Shown: one piece after another, positions 1 through 11,401 of the stretch
Layout: every line of letters begins with the position of its first letter
How positions within the stretch are numbered: position 1 is the stretch's first letter
Source: Schistocerca nitens
Taxonomy: Eukaryota > Arthropoda > Insecta > Orthoptera > Acrididae
Length of the DNA: 64,000 nt
Direction: 5' to 3'
Assembly (NCBI RefSeq): GCF_023898315.1
Contig: NC_064622.1
Span: 163,328,178 to 163,392,177 of the forward strand
Position numbers and translations under genes: made by a program
The notes under the pieces: model-generated
Databases searched by the model: none
What the model was told of the DNA's origin: nothing
What the model saw: the letters and a program-made list of their open reading frames with translations, nothing else

Positions 1-224
1 TACACTTTTTTCTGTACGAGACTAAAATAGGAGCCAAAGGAACTGCATGACTGTAAACACTTGCGTACGCTTTACACCGAGAAAGTGTTCAGAATATACA
101 CCATCTGAAGAAAAATTTTCCTGACACGCTACTGTAAACCGGAACTGACTACTAGACGGCGCGAGAAGCGGACCTGCCACTGTAAAGGGAGGCGGGGGAA
201 GACTGCGTTGTCAGCACAGACGCG
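1..224. other. No recognisable feature
   Basis: No coding frame, terminal repeat or known repeat head is visible here. It may be the 5' flank of the Tc1-like fragment that follows. Confidence 0.4.
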
Positions 225-575
225 GTAACCTCAGAACGGGTCGGTCAGGAGAGCTCGTTAACTACGAACGTGGGGTAGTCCCTGGACGTCACCTGAATAA
301 CAGATCTATCAGGGACATTTCAGCCCTTCTAAAACTACCTCAAGTCAGCTGTTGGTGACGTGGCTGTGAAGTGGAAAACGTGAAGGAACAACTACAGCTA
401 TACCGATAAGAGGGAGGCCTCGTGTACTGACGGACGGGGTGGTTGTAAAAAAATCGTAAGAAATCAGCGAAAGGAACTCCTCATGCGTTCATCCAGCACA
501 GTGGCTGTTCCAAGGGAGTTTCAAAGAATGGGGTACAGTGATCGAGCAGCTCCGCATAACCCACTCATTTCTGTA
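225..575 (+). pseudogene. Tc1-like transposase fragment, N-terminal DNA-binding part
   Basis: Read across two frames, this gives pieces typical of the paired helix-turn-helix region of Tc1 transposases: a segment like VGDVAVKWK, then GTTTAIPIRGRPRVLTD (the linker with the GRPR-type AT-hook), then a segment ending REFQRMGYSDRAA. Frame changes and stops rule out function. The catalytic domain is absent here. A C-terminal fragment of similar type lies on the same strand near 5.4 kb, but I cannot show that both came from one insertion. The family assignment rests on the GRPR linker and its order relative to the helix-turn-helix pieces. Confidence 0.6.
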
Positions 576-1174
576 GTCATTTTGAAACGTTCCCTTAGAA
601 AAATTAGTGAATTACTATGCTGATAAACCTCTTAAATTATTTGATTTTCAAACAGCCGAGCAAAACTGAACGTACTCAGACATTTCGCTGTTTACTTATT
701 CTGATCAACACTAAACTGACACACAATATTTTTTGCGCAAAGCAATCTGACTTTCAAAAATCCCTACAAAAGAATGGCCCTGACTAACAATAACCTATAC
801 CTTTCATGAATCACTTACCTCACAAAATCTTCGTTACTCAAACTACTGCAATACAGCGAGCGCCACTACTGCCAGCTAAATAAAAGATTCTAACTACTGA
901 AGGCGCCAACTACTGATAGGCATAGTTAGCAAATGAAAGATTTTGATAGAGAACATACAATGTATTTACCTTAGTAGTGTTCAAAAGTCATAATATATTA
1001 TCAGTTCATGACATCCAGTCACAAATTTACTGTCTCTGATGGACACACGTCCAGATCATCCGCATTCAAAACTCCATCTCTCTCCCCACATCCACCACTG
1101 CTGGTGGCTCACCTCCAACTGCGCAACGCTACGCGCTGTTAACAGCCAACTGCCCAACACTACAATAGCAAATT
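576..1174. other. AT-rich non-coding stretch, probably part of an older interspersed repeat
   Basis: There is no open frame of note. The sequence runs up to the left edge of the LTR at 1180 and appears to resume after it at 1666, so the LTR seems to have landed inside it. From memory it resembles a dispersed repeat of grasshopper genomes, but I cannot name the family. Confidence 0.35.
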
Positions 1175-1179
1175 CCAAC

Positions 1180-1665
1180 TGTGGTGTCACCGCCAGACAC
1201 CACACTTGCTAGGTGGTAGCTTTAAATCGGCCGCGGTCCATTAGTACATGTCGGACCCGCGTGTCGCCACTGTCAGGATCGCAGACCGAGCGCCACCACA
1301 CGGCAGGTCTCGAGAGACTGACTAGCACTCGCCCCAGTTGTACGGACGACGTCGCTAGCGATGCACACTGACGAAGCCTCGCTCATTTGCAGAGCAGATA
1401 GTTAGAATAGCCTTCAGCTAAGTTAATGGCTACGACCTAGCAAGGCGCAATTATCATTACATTGCATATCTACAGAGTCTCACTTGTATCGTCAAGAGCG
1501 ATGTACAACAATGATGGGTTAAAGTTAAGTATTCCAGGAGCTACGTACTTTTCTTTATAGCATTCATTACGTATTCTGTTTCAGACCTCACGCCCATCTG
1601 CGTGAGATTAACGCGTGCATTTCGGCTACTTCCGTGTGGCGTAGCTGTCTTGTTACGCCACAACG
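1180..1665. mobile_element. Putative solo LTR of an LTR retrotransposon (486 bp)
   Basis: The block begins TGTGGTGTCACC and ends near TTACGCCACAACG, so the ends are near-palindromic (TGTGG against CCACA). The pentamer CCAAC lies immediately before it (1175-1179) and immediately after (1666-1670), as expected for a 5-bp LTR-element target duplication. No gag-pol, primer-binding site or second LTR is nearby, so recombination between two LTRs probably removed the interior. The last base pair is not the canonical CA, perhaps through a mutation to CG. I cannot name the superfamily. Confidence 0.6.
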
Positions 1666-1670
1666 CCAAC

Positions 1671-1910
1671 AATGCCAACCAGCCACAGACTGCACACAGC
1701 ACAGCCAGTGATTTTCATACAGAGCGCTACGTGGCGTTACCAATATAAAAACCTAAACAGCCTACTTACAATTTCTAAGCGATGCTTGCACTGGCTCTTG
1801 GAAAGACCCCGCTTGACAGTGGATGTCTGGAAACTCATGAATTCGATTGATGAATCACGCTACACCCTGTGATTGTCCAATGTAGGGGTTTGGGTTTGGC
1901 GAATATCTGG
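1671..1910. other. Continuation of the repeat interrupted by the LTR
   Basis: The sequence begins AATGCCAACCAGCCACAGAC, with no coding signal. It seems to be the right-hand part of the repeat that ends at 1174. A 66-codon frame here has no recognisable content. Confidence 0.3.
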
Positions 1911-1920
1911 AGAACTTACC

Positions 1921-2123
1921 CGGCCAGCCACTGTGGCCGAGTGGTTCTAGGCGCTTCAGTCTGGAACCGCGCGACCGCTAAGGTTGCAGGTTCTAGTCCT
2001 GCCTCGGGCATGTATATGTGTGATGTCCTTGGGTTAGTTAGGTTTAAGTAGTTCTAAGTTCTAGGGGACTGATGAGCTCAGCAGTTAAGTCCCATAGTGC
2101 TCAGAGCCATTTGAACCATTTGA
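1921..2123 (+). mobile_element. tRNA-derived SINE with perfect 10-bp target duplication
   Basis: The head carries pol III promoter-like boxes: an A-box region around GTGGCCGAGTGGTTCTAGGC and a B-box-like GGTTCTAGTCC. The tail has the family-specific run GTTAGTTAGGTTTAAGTAG followed by CTCAGAGCCATTTGAACCATT. AGAACTTACC occurs directly before the element (1911-1920) and directly after (2124-2133), which fixes the boundaries. The element is complete, non-coding, and would rely on LINE machinery to move. The same family recurs near 6.6, 11.8, 19.7, 30.9, 35.0, 43.2 and 48.1 kb. Confidence 0.9.
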
Positions 2124-2234
2124 AGAACTTACCTGCCATCTAGCATAGCACCTATAGTGAAGTACGGAGGAAATGGTGTTGTATAGGGATGTTTTTCGTG
2201 GTTCGAGTGTGGTTGCGTTTAAGAAAAAGCTGTA

Positions 2235-3463
2235 CACTACGTGATTAAAGTATACGGACACCTGGCTGAAAATGCCTTACAAGTTCGTGGCGCCCTCCAT
2301 CGGTAATACTGGAATTCAATATGGCGTTGGCCCACCCTCAGCCTTGATAATAGCTTCCACTCTCGCAGGCATACGTTCAATCAGGTGCTGGAAGGTTTCT
2401 TGCGGAATGGTAGCAGAGTGATGCATTGAGAAGGGGTAACGAAGTCGGTCGGTGAGGTCTAGCACCAAGTCGGCGTTCCAAAACATCCCAAAGGTGTTCT
2501 ATAAGATTCAGGTCGGGACTCTGTGCAGGCCAGTCCATTACAGGGATGTTATTGTCGTGTAACCATTCCGCCACAGGCCGTGCATTATGAACAGGTGCTC
2601 GATCGTGTTGAAATATGCAGTCGCCATCCCCGAATTGCTCTTCAACAGTGGAAGCAAGTAGGTGCTTAAAACATCGGTGTAGGCTTGTGCTGTGATAGTG
2701 CCACGCAAGACAACGAGAGGGTGCAAGCCCCCTCCATGAAAAACACGATGACACCATAACACCATTGCCTCCGAAATTTTAATGTCGACTCTACATACGC
2801 TGGCAGATTACGTTTACATGGCATTCGCCATACCCACACCCCGCCATCGGATCGGCACATTGTGTACGGTGATTCGTCACTCCCCACAACATGTTTCCAC
2901 TGTTCAGTCGTCCAATGTTTACGCTCCTTACACCATGCGAAGCGTCGTTTGGCATTTACCGGCGTGATGTGTGGCTTATGAGCAGCCGCTCGACCAAGAA
3001 ATCCATTTTCACATCTCCCACCTAACTGTCATAGTACTTGCAATGGATCCCGATGCAGTTTGGAATTCCTATGTGATGGTCTGGATAGATGTCTAATACA
3101 TTATGACCCTCTTCAAATGTCGGCATTCCCCGTCAGTGAACAGACTAGGTCGGCCTATATGGTTATGTGCTGTACGTGTCCCTTTACGATTCCACTTCAC
3201 TATCACATCGAAAACAGTGGACCTAGGTTTGTCTAGGAGTGTGGAAATCTCGCGTACAAGCGTATGACACAAGTGACACCGAATCACATGACCACAATCG
3301 AAGTCCGTGAATTCCGCGGAGCGCCGCATTCTGCTCTCTCACGATGTCTAATGACTAGTGAGGTCGCTGATATTGAGTACTTGGCAGTAGGTGGCAGCAC
3401 AATGCACCTAATACGAAAGAAATATGTTTTTGAGGGTGTCTGGTTACTTTTGATCTTATAGTG
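2235..3463 (-). mobile_element. Full-length, decayed Tc1-like DNA transposon (1.23 kb)
   Basis: Terminal inverted repeats are visible: CACTACGTGATTAAAGTATA at the left against a right end reading TACTTTTGATCTTATAGTG. TA dinucleotides flank both sides (2233-2234 and 3464-3465), the standard target duplication of the Tc1/mariner group. The minus strand carries the remains of one transposase gene. A second copy of the family lies at 37661-38872, so this lineage inserted at least twice here. Confidence 0.85.
2312..3329 (-). pseudogene. Tc1-like transposase, frameshifted (DD34E type)
   Basis: This would encode the cut-and-paste transposase of the surrounding element. The N-terminal piece starts MRRSAEFTDF and carries a helix-turn-helix segment and an IGRPSLFTD-type linker. 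The second catalytic Asp is in [12 protein letters not shown] and the Glu in [14 protein letters not shown], 34 residues apart by my count, which is the Tc1 signature. The frame shifts at least twice between about 3090 and 2660, so no full protein can be made. The start is the methionine at 3329, next to the conserved RSAEFTDF motif. Confidence 0.8.
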
Positions 3464-3465
3464 TA

Positions 3466-4149
3466 TGAGAAGCATAAGGACACATTTTACAGCTTTGTCT
3501 AGTGACTACAGCGTATGGAGCGGCGAGTAAGTTACTTCACTGGTTGAAAGTTTTGATGCCGTCTTTAACTACGTGAGCCTGGCAACTAAATTGGTGGTCA
3601 GCCAGAAAGCGAAGGGAAACATACTAACCTTAGTTTCCAGTCTGCACGGCCACATTCCGGTCCAGCCAACTGCAAGAAAAGTGTCTATTTCCCATTTCTT
3701 TGCGGGACTTCAGTAAAAGTTTAAAGTTACAATCAAGATTTAATTTAATTAAAGTTTCTCACAAATAACACTTAAAATTTCGTTGTGTTCAATTGAAAAC
3801 AAGTCTTTCTAATCTAACAGCACCTTCAGCAGTTCAGAGGCGACCTCTACGGTAACTTCCTACCAGACTGTTTTTCGCCCTGACTAACATCACTCAATTG
3901 AAAGTTCGCAATAAATGTTCAAAAGTTAATGCTCGCCATAAAAGTGGAAATAAATTCACCACTTGCCACGCGGAATTGAATTTCTTACGGACGGAACACT
4001 AATAGTTATTTTACCGAATTCTAAACGACCCAGGACGGTGTACAGTCCTCGCGAGTTCACTATCCGTTTTCACTGCCAAATACGCGCTTGTCACTGCTCG
4101 GCTCTGACGTCATCCGAGGAAGAGCGCGGCCAGACATTTAACTTGGGAG
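3466..4149. other. Unassigned non-coding stretch
   Basis: No convincing coding frame, terminal repeat or SINE is visible. It is AT-rich to about 3960, then more GC-rich with a purine run (GGAGGAGGAGGAAGAGG) just before the SINE at 4150. Confidence 0.4.
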
Positions 4150-4395
4150 GAGGAGGAAGAGGTGGAGATTAGTGTTTAACGTCCCGTCGACAACGAGGTC
4201 ATTAGAGACGGAGCACAAGCTCGGATTAGGGAAGGATGGGGAAGGAAATCGGCCGTGACCTTTCGAAGGAACCATCCCGGCATTTGCCTGAAATGATCTA
4301 GGGAAATCACGGAAAACCTAAATCAGGATGGCCGGACGCGGGATTGAACCGTCGTCCTCCCGAATGCGAGTCCAGTGTGCTAACCTCGCTCGGTG
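4150..4395 (-). mobile_element. tRNA-derived SINE, second family (GTTTAACGTCCCGTCGAC tail)
   Basis: On the minus strand this has a tRNA-like head with a B-box-like GGTTCAATCCC and a body ending in the reverse complement of GTGTTTAACGTCCCGTCGAC. A diverged copy sits near 47.6 kb. The A-box end near 4395 is partly lost. I see no clean target duplication; the left flank is a purine-rich simple sequence that would mask one. Confidence 0.75.
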
Positions 4396-5394
4396 GTTAA
4401 CTGGCGCGGACCTCACAGTGTCTGAGAGCGAAGTGAACCTTCCTACTGCTTCAGGGGCTGTATTTATAAGGTGCCGGTGCGGACTGCCGAGATATCTGTT
4501 GTCTCTGTTTGCATACGGCGGCAGTCTACAAACGACCGCTATCTCGGGCACATAGTCTTTAATAATATAGTTACCATTTACTTCAGAAACTTCTTAATTT
4601 TTGCTGGTATGCAGATAAGCAGTTTGAAAGCACGTAGAAAGTTTCAGCTCGCTAGAACGAAAACTTTGCTTAATAGAATTTATTTAGTGGAACTAACGGT
4701 AGATTGTTGCATCTGAACCATACGTTTGCTAAGACTTATATCAGTTGCTATTTATGTTACAAGTCTTAAACTTGGTGTAGCTCTATTATTTGATATATTT
4801 GATCATCCGGTTTAACCAAAATCCTCTATCATTAAAATTTCAAGTACTTAATCTACAACACTTAGGTACATTTTAGTTACAAAATTAGTTTTTATTTAAT
4901 TACTCAAAAACTATAAGAGGTAGATTAACGTGGACTACCTGTTTTCAAGTTTATAAGTCCATTATTTAGCCCCTCTGATTTTTCAGAAAAACGTGGATTC
5001 TGGCGTTAATTTTTGTTTTATGGTTTTGGAAACCAGCATCATTTATTTATAACTTCTAACTACACCTACTGACCAAATTCTGGCTTCCTAGCGTCATTAT
5101 TTAGCGCCTCTGATTTTTCTCTTAAAACGGCATTTTTCCGTAAACTATTAAGTTTAGAACATCAAGATGTGGTTTTTGGAACATTATTACACTAAACTAT
5201 AATTTAACAGTTTTAAACATAAATTTTGATTTTTAATTTCATACTAAATTGTGGTGCAATACTTGTGCGCTACATGCTGACTCGTTAAGGTGAAGTGGCG
5301 ATACTAGCAGTGAACTGGATTAAGTTCTGGCACACTCGCTCGCCTCTGTATCTCACACATGATACAGCGCTTGGTTTGCTTCAAGCGGAACGAC
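4396..5394. other. Unassigned AT-rich stretch
   Basis: Mostly AT-rich with weak internal similarity between 4960-5000 and 5095-5125 (both contain TTATTTAGC followed by CCTCTGATTTTTC), suggesting an old local duplication. No coding frame is recognised. Confidence 0.4.
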
Positions 5395-5650
5395 AGTTCG
5401 AAGACAACGATTTTTTGTGTCCTGCCATAAAGCAGCACCTTTGAGGACAATAACGTTACTGAAATGGACTGACCAGACCGTAGTCGCGACCTGAACCCAA
5501 TGGATCAACTTTGGGATGAGGTAGAAAATCGACTACCTTCCAGAGCCCACCGCCACACACCACTTCCTCCTCTGGTTTCGGATCTCGAGAAACAATGTGC
5601 TGCCGTTCTTCCACAGACATTTGTCCATCACGTTATCCTCGTGGGATGAT
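5395..5650 (+). pseudogene. Tc1-like transposase C-terminal fragment
   Basis: One frame reads a segment equivalent to SRDLNPMDQLWDEVENRLPS followed by a proline-rich stretch and PQTFVHHVI. This matches the region around the catalytic Glu and the C-terminus of Tc1 transposases; the position that should be Glu (SPDLNPIE) reads Asp here. The upstream D,D part is missing or too degraded to read. It is clearly non-functional. It could be the distal part of the element whose N-terminal part is at 225-575. Confidence 0.6.
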
Positions 5651-6080
5651 GTTCTTTAAACTCTCACCAGTTGTGGGACACTAGTAACATAAAATTCATA
5701 ACAAAAACCTCTCTCAGAAAGAGACAAGAAACTTCAGCATTTGGCAGCACTTGACAGGACTGCCACGTGTAACTTGTTCCAGTGCACTCCACTTACGTCT
5801 TGTACACAACACAGCACAACACTGCTAAATAGAAGGCAGTAACGGATATTGCAGGAGAGACGCACCACATATGGGGTAGCCATGTTCGAATGGTGAAGGA
5901 ACCTGAATAACGAGAATAACTGTCATAAGGGGTCACTGGTACAAGGGACGCCGAGGCCGCCACCCCCACCAGTGGACGATGAACCTTTGAAAGAGTTATC
6001 CACTCGTGCCGGCCAAGTGTCAGAAAAACCAGTAAACAAACGTCGGCAGACGTCGCCGAGACAAAAGCGAACAGGCAATA
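5651..6080. other. Unassigned flank of the inverted-repeat element
   Basis: A 142-codon minus-strand frame spans 5793-6221, but it crosses the left terminus of the element at 6081 and has no recognisable domain, so I do not accept it as a gene. Nothing else is visible. Confidence 0.4.
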
Positions 6081-6891
6081 CAGGGTGAACGTTAATAAAA
6101 CCGACAAACTACAGATACGTATTTCTGACTGGAAATGGAGGAACACGTGTCCGGAAATGGACGGTGTGCGTGCAACGACTATAAATCGTCCCGGAACACA
6201 GTACGGAACTCGAGCGCACACACGTCACAACAGACGTTGAAAGTGGCGGCCATGGGATGGCACGTAATAGTGATTGTAGCGGTTGTCATGCAGGATGCAC
6301 ATAATCGTACTTTTGGTTTACACCACGTTGGCGGGCCACATACCTGTAGCTTGTGCTAGGGTTCATCCCAATATCCTATGTGGTGTACGCACAGTCCGCC
6401 GCCTCTGCCTGAAAGAACCCACGAGCACCCAGGGTCCACTTGTTTCGGTATAGTCATGCTGTCCTATGGCCGTTTCCATATGGGGCCTTACGCCTTACAC
6501 TAACACCATCTCGGCTTTTTTTCCGACAAGTATAACGGGCCATTCTGCTTCTTACACACAGTACGCTGCGTCAGTCAAATGGTTCAAATGGCTCTGAGCA
6601 CTATGAGACTTAGAGACTTAACTTCTGAGGTCATCAGTCCCCTAGAACTTAGAACTACCTAAACCTAACTAACCTAAGGACGTCACACACATCCATGCCT
6701 GAGCGTCAGTCACCATAGCTTGCAACACATGAGGAACACACGACACGTGCCCAGAAGAACTGTCATTCGTCAGCACCATCTACAGTGACAACGATGGATT
6801 TCCGGACATTTATGTTCATAGGACTTTTTTTCCTCCATTTCCAGTCAGAAATTCGTCCCTGTGGTTTATCGGTTTTGCGAATGTTCACCCT
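6081..6891. mobile_element. Non-autonomous inverted-repeat DNA element (~0.8 kb)
   Basis: The left end starts CAGGGTGAACGTTAATAAAA and continues into TTTCTGACTGGAAATGGAGG. The right end reads CCTCCATTTCCAGTCAGAAA and ends GTTCACCCT. The terminal inverted repeats are therefore about 60 bp with moderate divergence. The interior has no transposase frame and contains short palindromes. A 5'-truncated SINE interrupts it. The superfamily is uncertain; a TA lies next to the left end. Confidence 0.65.
6578..6702 (-). mobile_element. 5'-truncated SINE inside the inverted-repeat element
   Basis: It carries the minus-strand SINE tail (GGTTCAAATGGCTCTGAGCA through CCTAACTAACCTAAGGACGT) but ends before the tRNA-like head. 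GCGTCAGTCA is present at 6568-6577 and 6703-6712, a perfect 10-bp target duplication, so truncation took place during insertion. The SINE is younger than the host element. Confidence 0.9.
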
Positions 6892-8646
6892 ACATACAAA
6901 TAAGTGGGCATGAGAGCCCCAATATTTATTATTACTATTTATGAGAAAAGTGCACCCACATGGAGCATTAATATGCAAGTTTTGGTCTTTGCTGTAGTCT
7001 GTTATAGTTTTCGTTTTCTTTGCGCACATCATAATGTGGTATTTTTTTTTTTTTTACATTCTTGGCTGTATAGGACTCATTTACACTATTCAGTCGGTTC
7101 GTGAAACTTATTGTAATTCATATATTATGATGAAACCAGTGTATTGTGAGACTTCCTGTTACGCGTCCCTGGTTCCTACATTCTCTGGTCCAGCTGCCAC
7201 CCAGAATGGCTGGTACGTTGTACAACTCGAGATCTGTTTCCTTCCGGTCCACGGTGTTAATCAGTTCCTGACAGAACGCTTTTGTCAGTAGTGTAATGTC
7301 AAAACTCAGTTAAATAATATTTTGAGCGCGGTTAGAGTTGACATTTTCGAATTATCACAGGTGCAATTAGCGAGTTATACTCGTTCACAACGTACGTAAA
7401 AAAAGAAGGGAGGTGTTGCTGTAGACTTACGCTGTTCTTTGTTTTGAATCCAGAGTAGGCGGGGTCCGCCTTCCATTTTAATAGCCTGAAACATTAGCAG
7501 ACTGCTTTGTACGATTGCTTCTTCTTCATTATTTCTGTCGTGTGTACGCAACTGCCGTTTCAAATACTAAAAATTACAGTACTTACAGTGCAGTGTCAGG
7601 AAGGCGATTTCGAACCTTTTTCTGTTACTGAGTACGTATCTGCTCTAGTAATACGACACACTTGGCCTCTTCAGTGCAACTTGTTTTTCTTTAATATTTC
7701 GAATACCATGAAGAGAAGGATGTGATGTGAGGAGGATGCTTTCGTGTTCCACTTAATTCCACTTCTGCTGTATTTGTATCGATAGGAAATGAACCTGAAC
7801 TCCGAAACCAATGCTTGTTTTCTTACTGGTACTGCTTCGTGTTGGTCACATTTCCAGCTTTCAATTCGTGTGTTTAACATTTTTAATGTTCACGTTTACA
7901 AAAATCTTACCTACTCGTTCTTTGTTAGCCAATAAACGTGAGCAATGAGGAAAGAAGCAAGAGATGCTATCGTGTCTTGTGCATTTCAACAAAGTAAACG
8001 AGTTTTCAAATGTCAAGGAAACAGAGCTGCATAGGAATTGATTGGGAATATAACGTCAAGTGACAGAAATAAAACCAATGCAATAAAAGTAAACAAAACT
8101 TTAGATTACGATCAGATCGATTAGTACACCCATAAACGACTGAAGCTGGCGTTGTTGATGAAACAACTATGCCTCCACACAGTCAAAGCACCAGATGCTA
8201 TTTGGGATACGACCACGAAAGTCAGTACATACAGCCCCAACGGTCGAAACTGGGCACGGGCAAGTCAGAGTGACGTCACCAGGAAGTATCGCCGCGATGA
8301 ACCATGGTGGTATAAATGCGGTGGACCTAATGTTTTTGGCTACATAAGATGGAGGACGTAGGCTTCAACTTTGAGACGTGATGACGACTGGCTTTTTTTT
8401 TTTTTTTTTTTTTTACCTGCAGGTCTCTGACTGAATTTCATTCGTCTTTTGTCTAGTGTGACAGTATTAAAAGTCTTGAATTGACCGCCTTTATAGTTCG
8501 ACGTGTATTGAGAAGCTCTGAGTTTTGTTTTTCTTGATTACAATTCGTACGTCTGTAGTAATGTTTTACGTATGCTCAGAAGACGCTAGGAAACAAATGT
8601 AAAATGCTGAACTGCTGGCTGTAATTTTCTGGTACAGCCAATAATA
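6892..8646. other. Unassigned 1.75-kb stretch with a poly-T tract
   Basis: No coding frame is recognised. A run of about 22 T lies at 8393-8414 after a more GC-rich, CpG-containing block (8150-8390). On the minus strand that arrangement would read as a poly-A run followed by the block, so it is not a normal 3' tail for minus-strand RNA. Its origin is unknown. Confidence 0.4.
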
Positions 8647-10076
8647 CACTGGTGTCCAAAATTAAAGCAACAAACGGAAATTTTGCAAGTTTACATTTAT
8701 TTTGCCACAAAACAGTATAAACAGGTGATAGTAAAGTAGAAACAATGTAAAGAACAAAGAACGTAAACAACTGCAACATGCCTATCGGTAGATAAAAACG
8801 TTTTTCGTTTTTCCAACTTAACGGATTTGCACACACCTTCCGAAAACTGGTTAATGTGCTCATTATGGGGCGTGACCACCTCTGACAGCAATACAGGCCT
8901 GACAACGACGGGACATGCTGTGAATGATGTCTTCAGTTTCATGTTGAGGCAATAACGCCCATTCTCCCTGCACTACTGCTCGCAGTCTTGGATAATGGGT
9001 GTTCGATGCTGACGTGATGCAACCCGTCTCCCTAATGCACCCCAGACATGCGCTATGGGATTCAGCTAGGGAGAGCGACAGGCTACTCCATGTGTGCAAT
9101 ATGTCCCGTTTCCAAGGAAACATCAACAACTGCGCTCTATGAGGTCGAACATTATCGTCCATCAATACGAAGTCTGAGCCCACAGCAGTTATACCTTGCC
9201 TATTCACACATATAATTTCATGAAGAAGGGTTTGAGTGGTCAACATAATCCTTGTCCACCATAATCCTTGCCCACCATATCGGTATCTTTCCACAGCGTT
9301 TGGGTCCCGAAGTCGTGTTCCACATTCCCTCCAGATGGGAATCCATCGAGAATCACTCTCCAGGCTAAATCGGGACTCACTGTGACAATAACATTGGCCC
9401 ATGGGTCGACGACCGCCCAAGTGGCATGTTGGCGACTCCACTCTAGACATTCCCTTCTGTGAAGACGCATCAGAGGTAGACATATAGCTGGTTTCCGATA
9501 ATAAAGGCCACTCTGCCGAAGCCTTCTGCACACCGTTCGCCTTGATACCACACGTCCAGTGGATGGGGCGAATTCAGAAGCCGGTTGCCGTGCACTACGA
9601 AGGCGGCACCTTCGTGCCCTTACAGTCAAATAACGGTCCTCTCTTCTGAAGTCGCACTCGGTCGGCCCTGTCCCGGTCTTCGGGATACAGCTTCAGTCTC
9701 TATAAACTGTCACCACGTCCGAGAAACAACAGAACGATTCGCATTACGCCATCGCGCCATATCAATTTCCGACTGTCCTGCTTCATTTTTCTATGGCCCT
9801 CCACCCCAGAGGGCTGGGAGGCATCTTCTCTCTGCCATACTGCACCGTCTGTGACTGTACCCAGCGATTGTGGACGTGGGGCTACCCGGTAAACATTACC
9901 TCGTTTCATAGTTGCCCTGACGTCATCGTTGGCATGATTGTCCGTTGGCCGGAATGCCATCTTCCGTGCAGAACACGATCGTAGGGACATCTTGTTGACA
10001 GTTTGTATGACTATATCGTCAATTAGACACAGGACGGGGAAATAGCGGTTTGTTGCTTTAATTTTGGATACTAGCG
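8647..10076 (-). mobile_element. Full-length, decayed Tc1-like transposon (1.43 kb)
   Basis: The left terminus is CACTGGTGTCCAAAATTAAA followed by GCAACAAAC. The right terminus contains GTTTGTTGCTTTAATTTTGG, its inverse. A TA precedes the left end (8645-8646). The minus strand holds a broken transposase gene. Confidence 0.8.
8863..9990 (-). pseudogene. Tc1-like transposase, several frameshifts
   Basis: Pieces in three minus-strand frames together cover a transposase: an N-terminal part beginning near 9990, a middle part with GRVVSRRTVCRRLRQSGLY (second helix-turn-helix), and a distal part with VLMDDNVRPHRAQLL, the second catalytic Asp motif. The region that should carry SPDLNPIE is degraded. 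The C-terminus ends near 8863 with a segment containing RCQACIAVRGG. At least two frame changes abolish function. Confidence 0.75.
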
Positions 10077-10311
10077 TTTATTAAAGAAGAAAAAAAAGAA
10101 TTTCTAGCATTTCTTCTTGGTAGTTCGCATGATCTCATAAACAGTTACTAAGATATTGTAAAATTTCTTGTGTAACTACGGTACCTTCCTTTAAAAAGCT
10201 ACACACATATGCTCTTTCTGGTCATAATGACCAGCTGTGGTATTTAAGGGGTGTGACGATTACAAATTGTTAAAAACTATTATAATTTTAAATGTAGATT
10301 TATTCGTTGCG

Positions 10312-10492
10312 AACCGCGCGGAGTGGCCGTGCGGTTAGAGGCGCCATGTCACGGATTGCGCGGCCCCTCCCGCCGGAGGTTCGAGTCCTCCCTCGGTCAT
10401 GGATGTGTGTGTTGTTCTTAGCATAAGTTAGTTTAAGTAGTGTGTAAGACTAGGGACCGATGATACCAACAGTTTGATCCCATAGGAATTCA
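10312..10492 (+). mobile_element. tRNA-derived SINE, variant head
   Basis: The head includes GAGTGGCCGTGCGGTTAGAG (A-box region) and GGTTCGAGTCC (B box). The body ATGGATGTGTGTGTTGTTCT and the tail GTTAGTTTAAGTAGTGTGTA are a diverged relative of the main SINE family. It is non-coding. I do not see an exact target duplication. Confidence 0.75.
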
Positions 10493-11180
10493 CTGACATA
10501 CCTATATGCTGCGATATAAAAAATTTTGAGGTATTACATGCCAACCATCTCAGCACTTATAAACTCCAGCCCTCAATTAGCTTTTGCGCAATAGAGTTTT
10601 GCTTAGCGTATAAACTGTGAATCACAGCAGAAATAAGAATAGAGTTTCACCTAGAGTTCACAATTTGGGGATTGGCATCTAACGCGAGTTTCAACACTTC
10701 ATTGGTGTTTTGTTGTCACAACTCGATGGGCAGGGTTGCCACTGGTGGAACTTGGTGTTGATGGACTACCTGTTTGTATTCTTCTAACAATGGCCGCTGC
10801 CTGTTCATTCGGTGGCAGCATTTATCTAGCTTCCGTGTAAGGAGTAACTTGGAGTCTTCCCAATTCGTCGAGAAATATTCCGATTCTGTGAAGAACTTTT
10901 TTTCCACCCTGGATTTATTTCTCTTCACAGCACAAAAGCATTATAGGCAGAAGTATCAATAATATTGTAGATGATGATCATTGGGCAGCGATTGGTTTTG
11001 CTCTTGCATGTGTAGGTGCCAATAAGCTGATCCAATGTGTCGAATGCTCCCTTACTTGCACCGTTGTGCATCGAGCTCGTCAGGACGACCTATTTGTTCT
11101 TCCTTGGAACGAAAAATACGACTATGGTATCCTTAGTAAAAACGAACTTTAAAGTGTGAACATCTCCTTTGTTTCATATG
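10493..11180. other. Unassigned stretch
   Basis: Only short frames without recognisable content are present. It ends at the inverted terminus of the next element. Confidence 0.4.
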
Positions 11181-11401
11181 CCGGGTGATCAAAAAGACAG
11201 TATAAATTTGAAAACTGAATAAATCACGGAATAATGTAGATAGAGGGGTACAAATTGACACACATGCTTGGAATGACATGGGATTTTATTAGAACCAAAA
11301 AAATACAAAAGTTCAAAAAAATGTCCGACAGATGGCGCTTCCTCTGATCAGAATAGCAATAATTAGCATAACAAAGTAAGACAAATCAAAGATGATGTTC
11401 T

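Noticed and set aside
5793-6221. 142-codon minus-strand frame
   Set aside because: Crosses the terminus of an inverted-repeat element at 6081 and has no domain.
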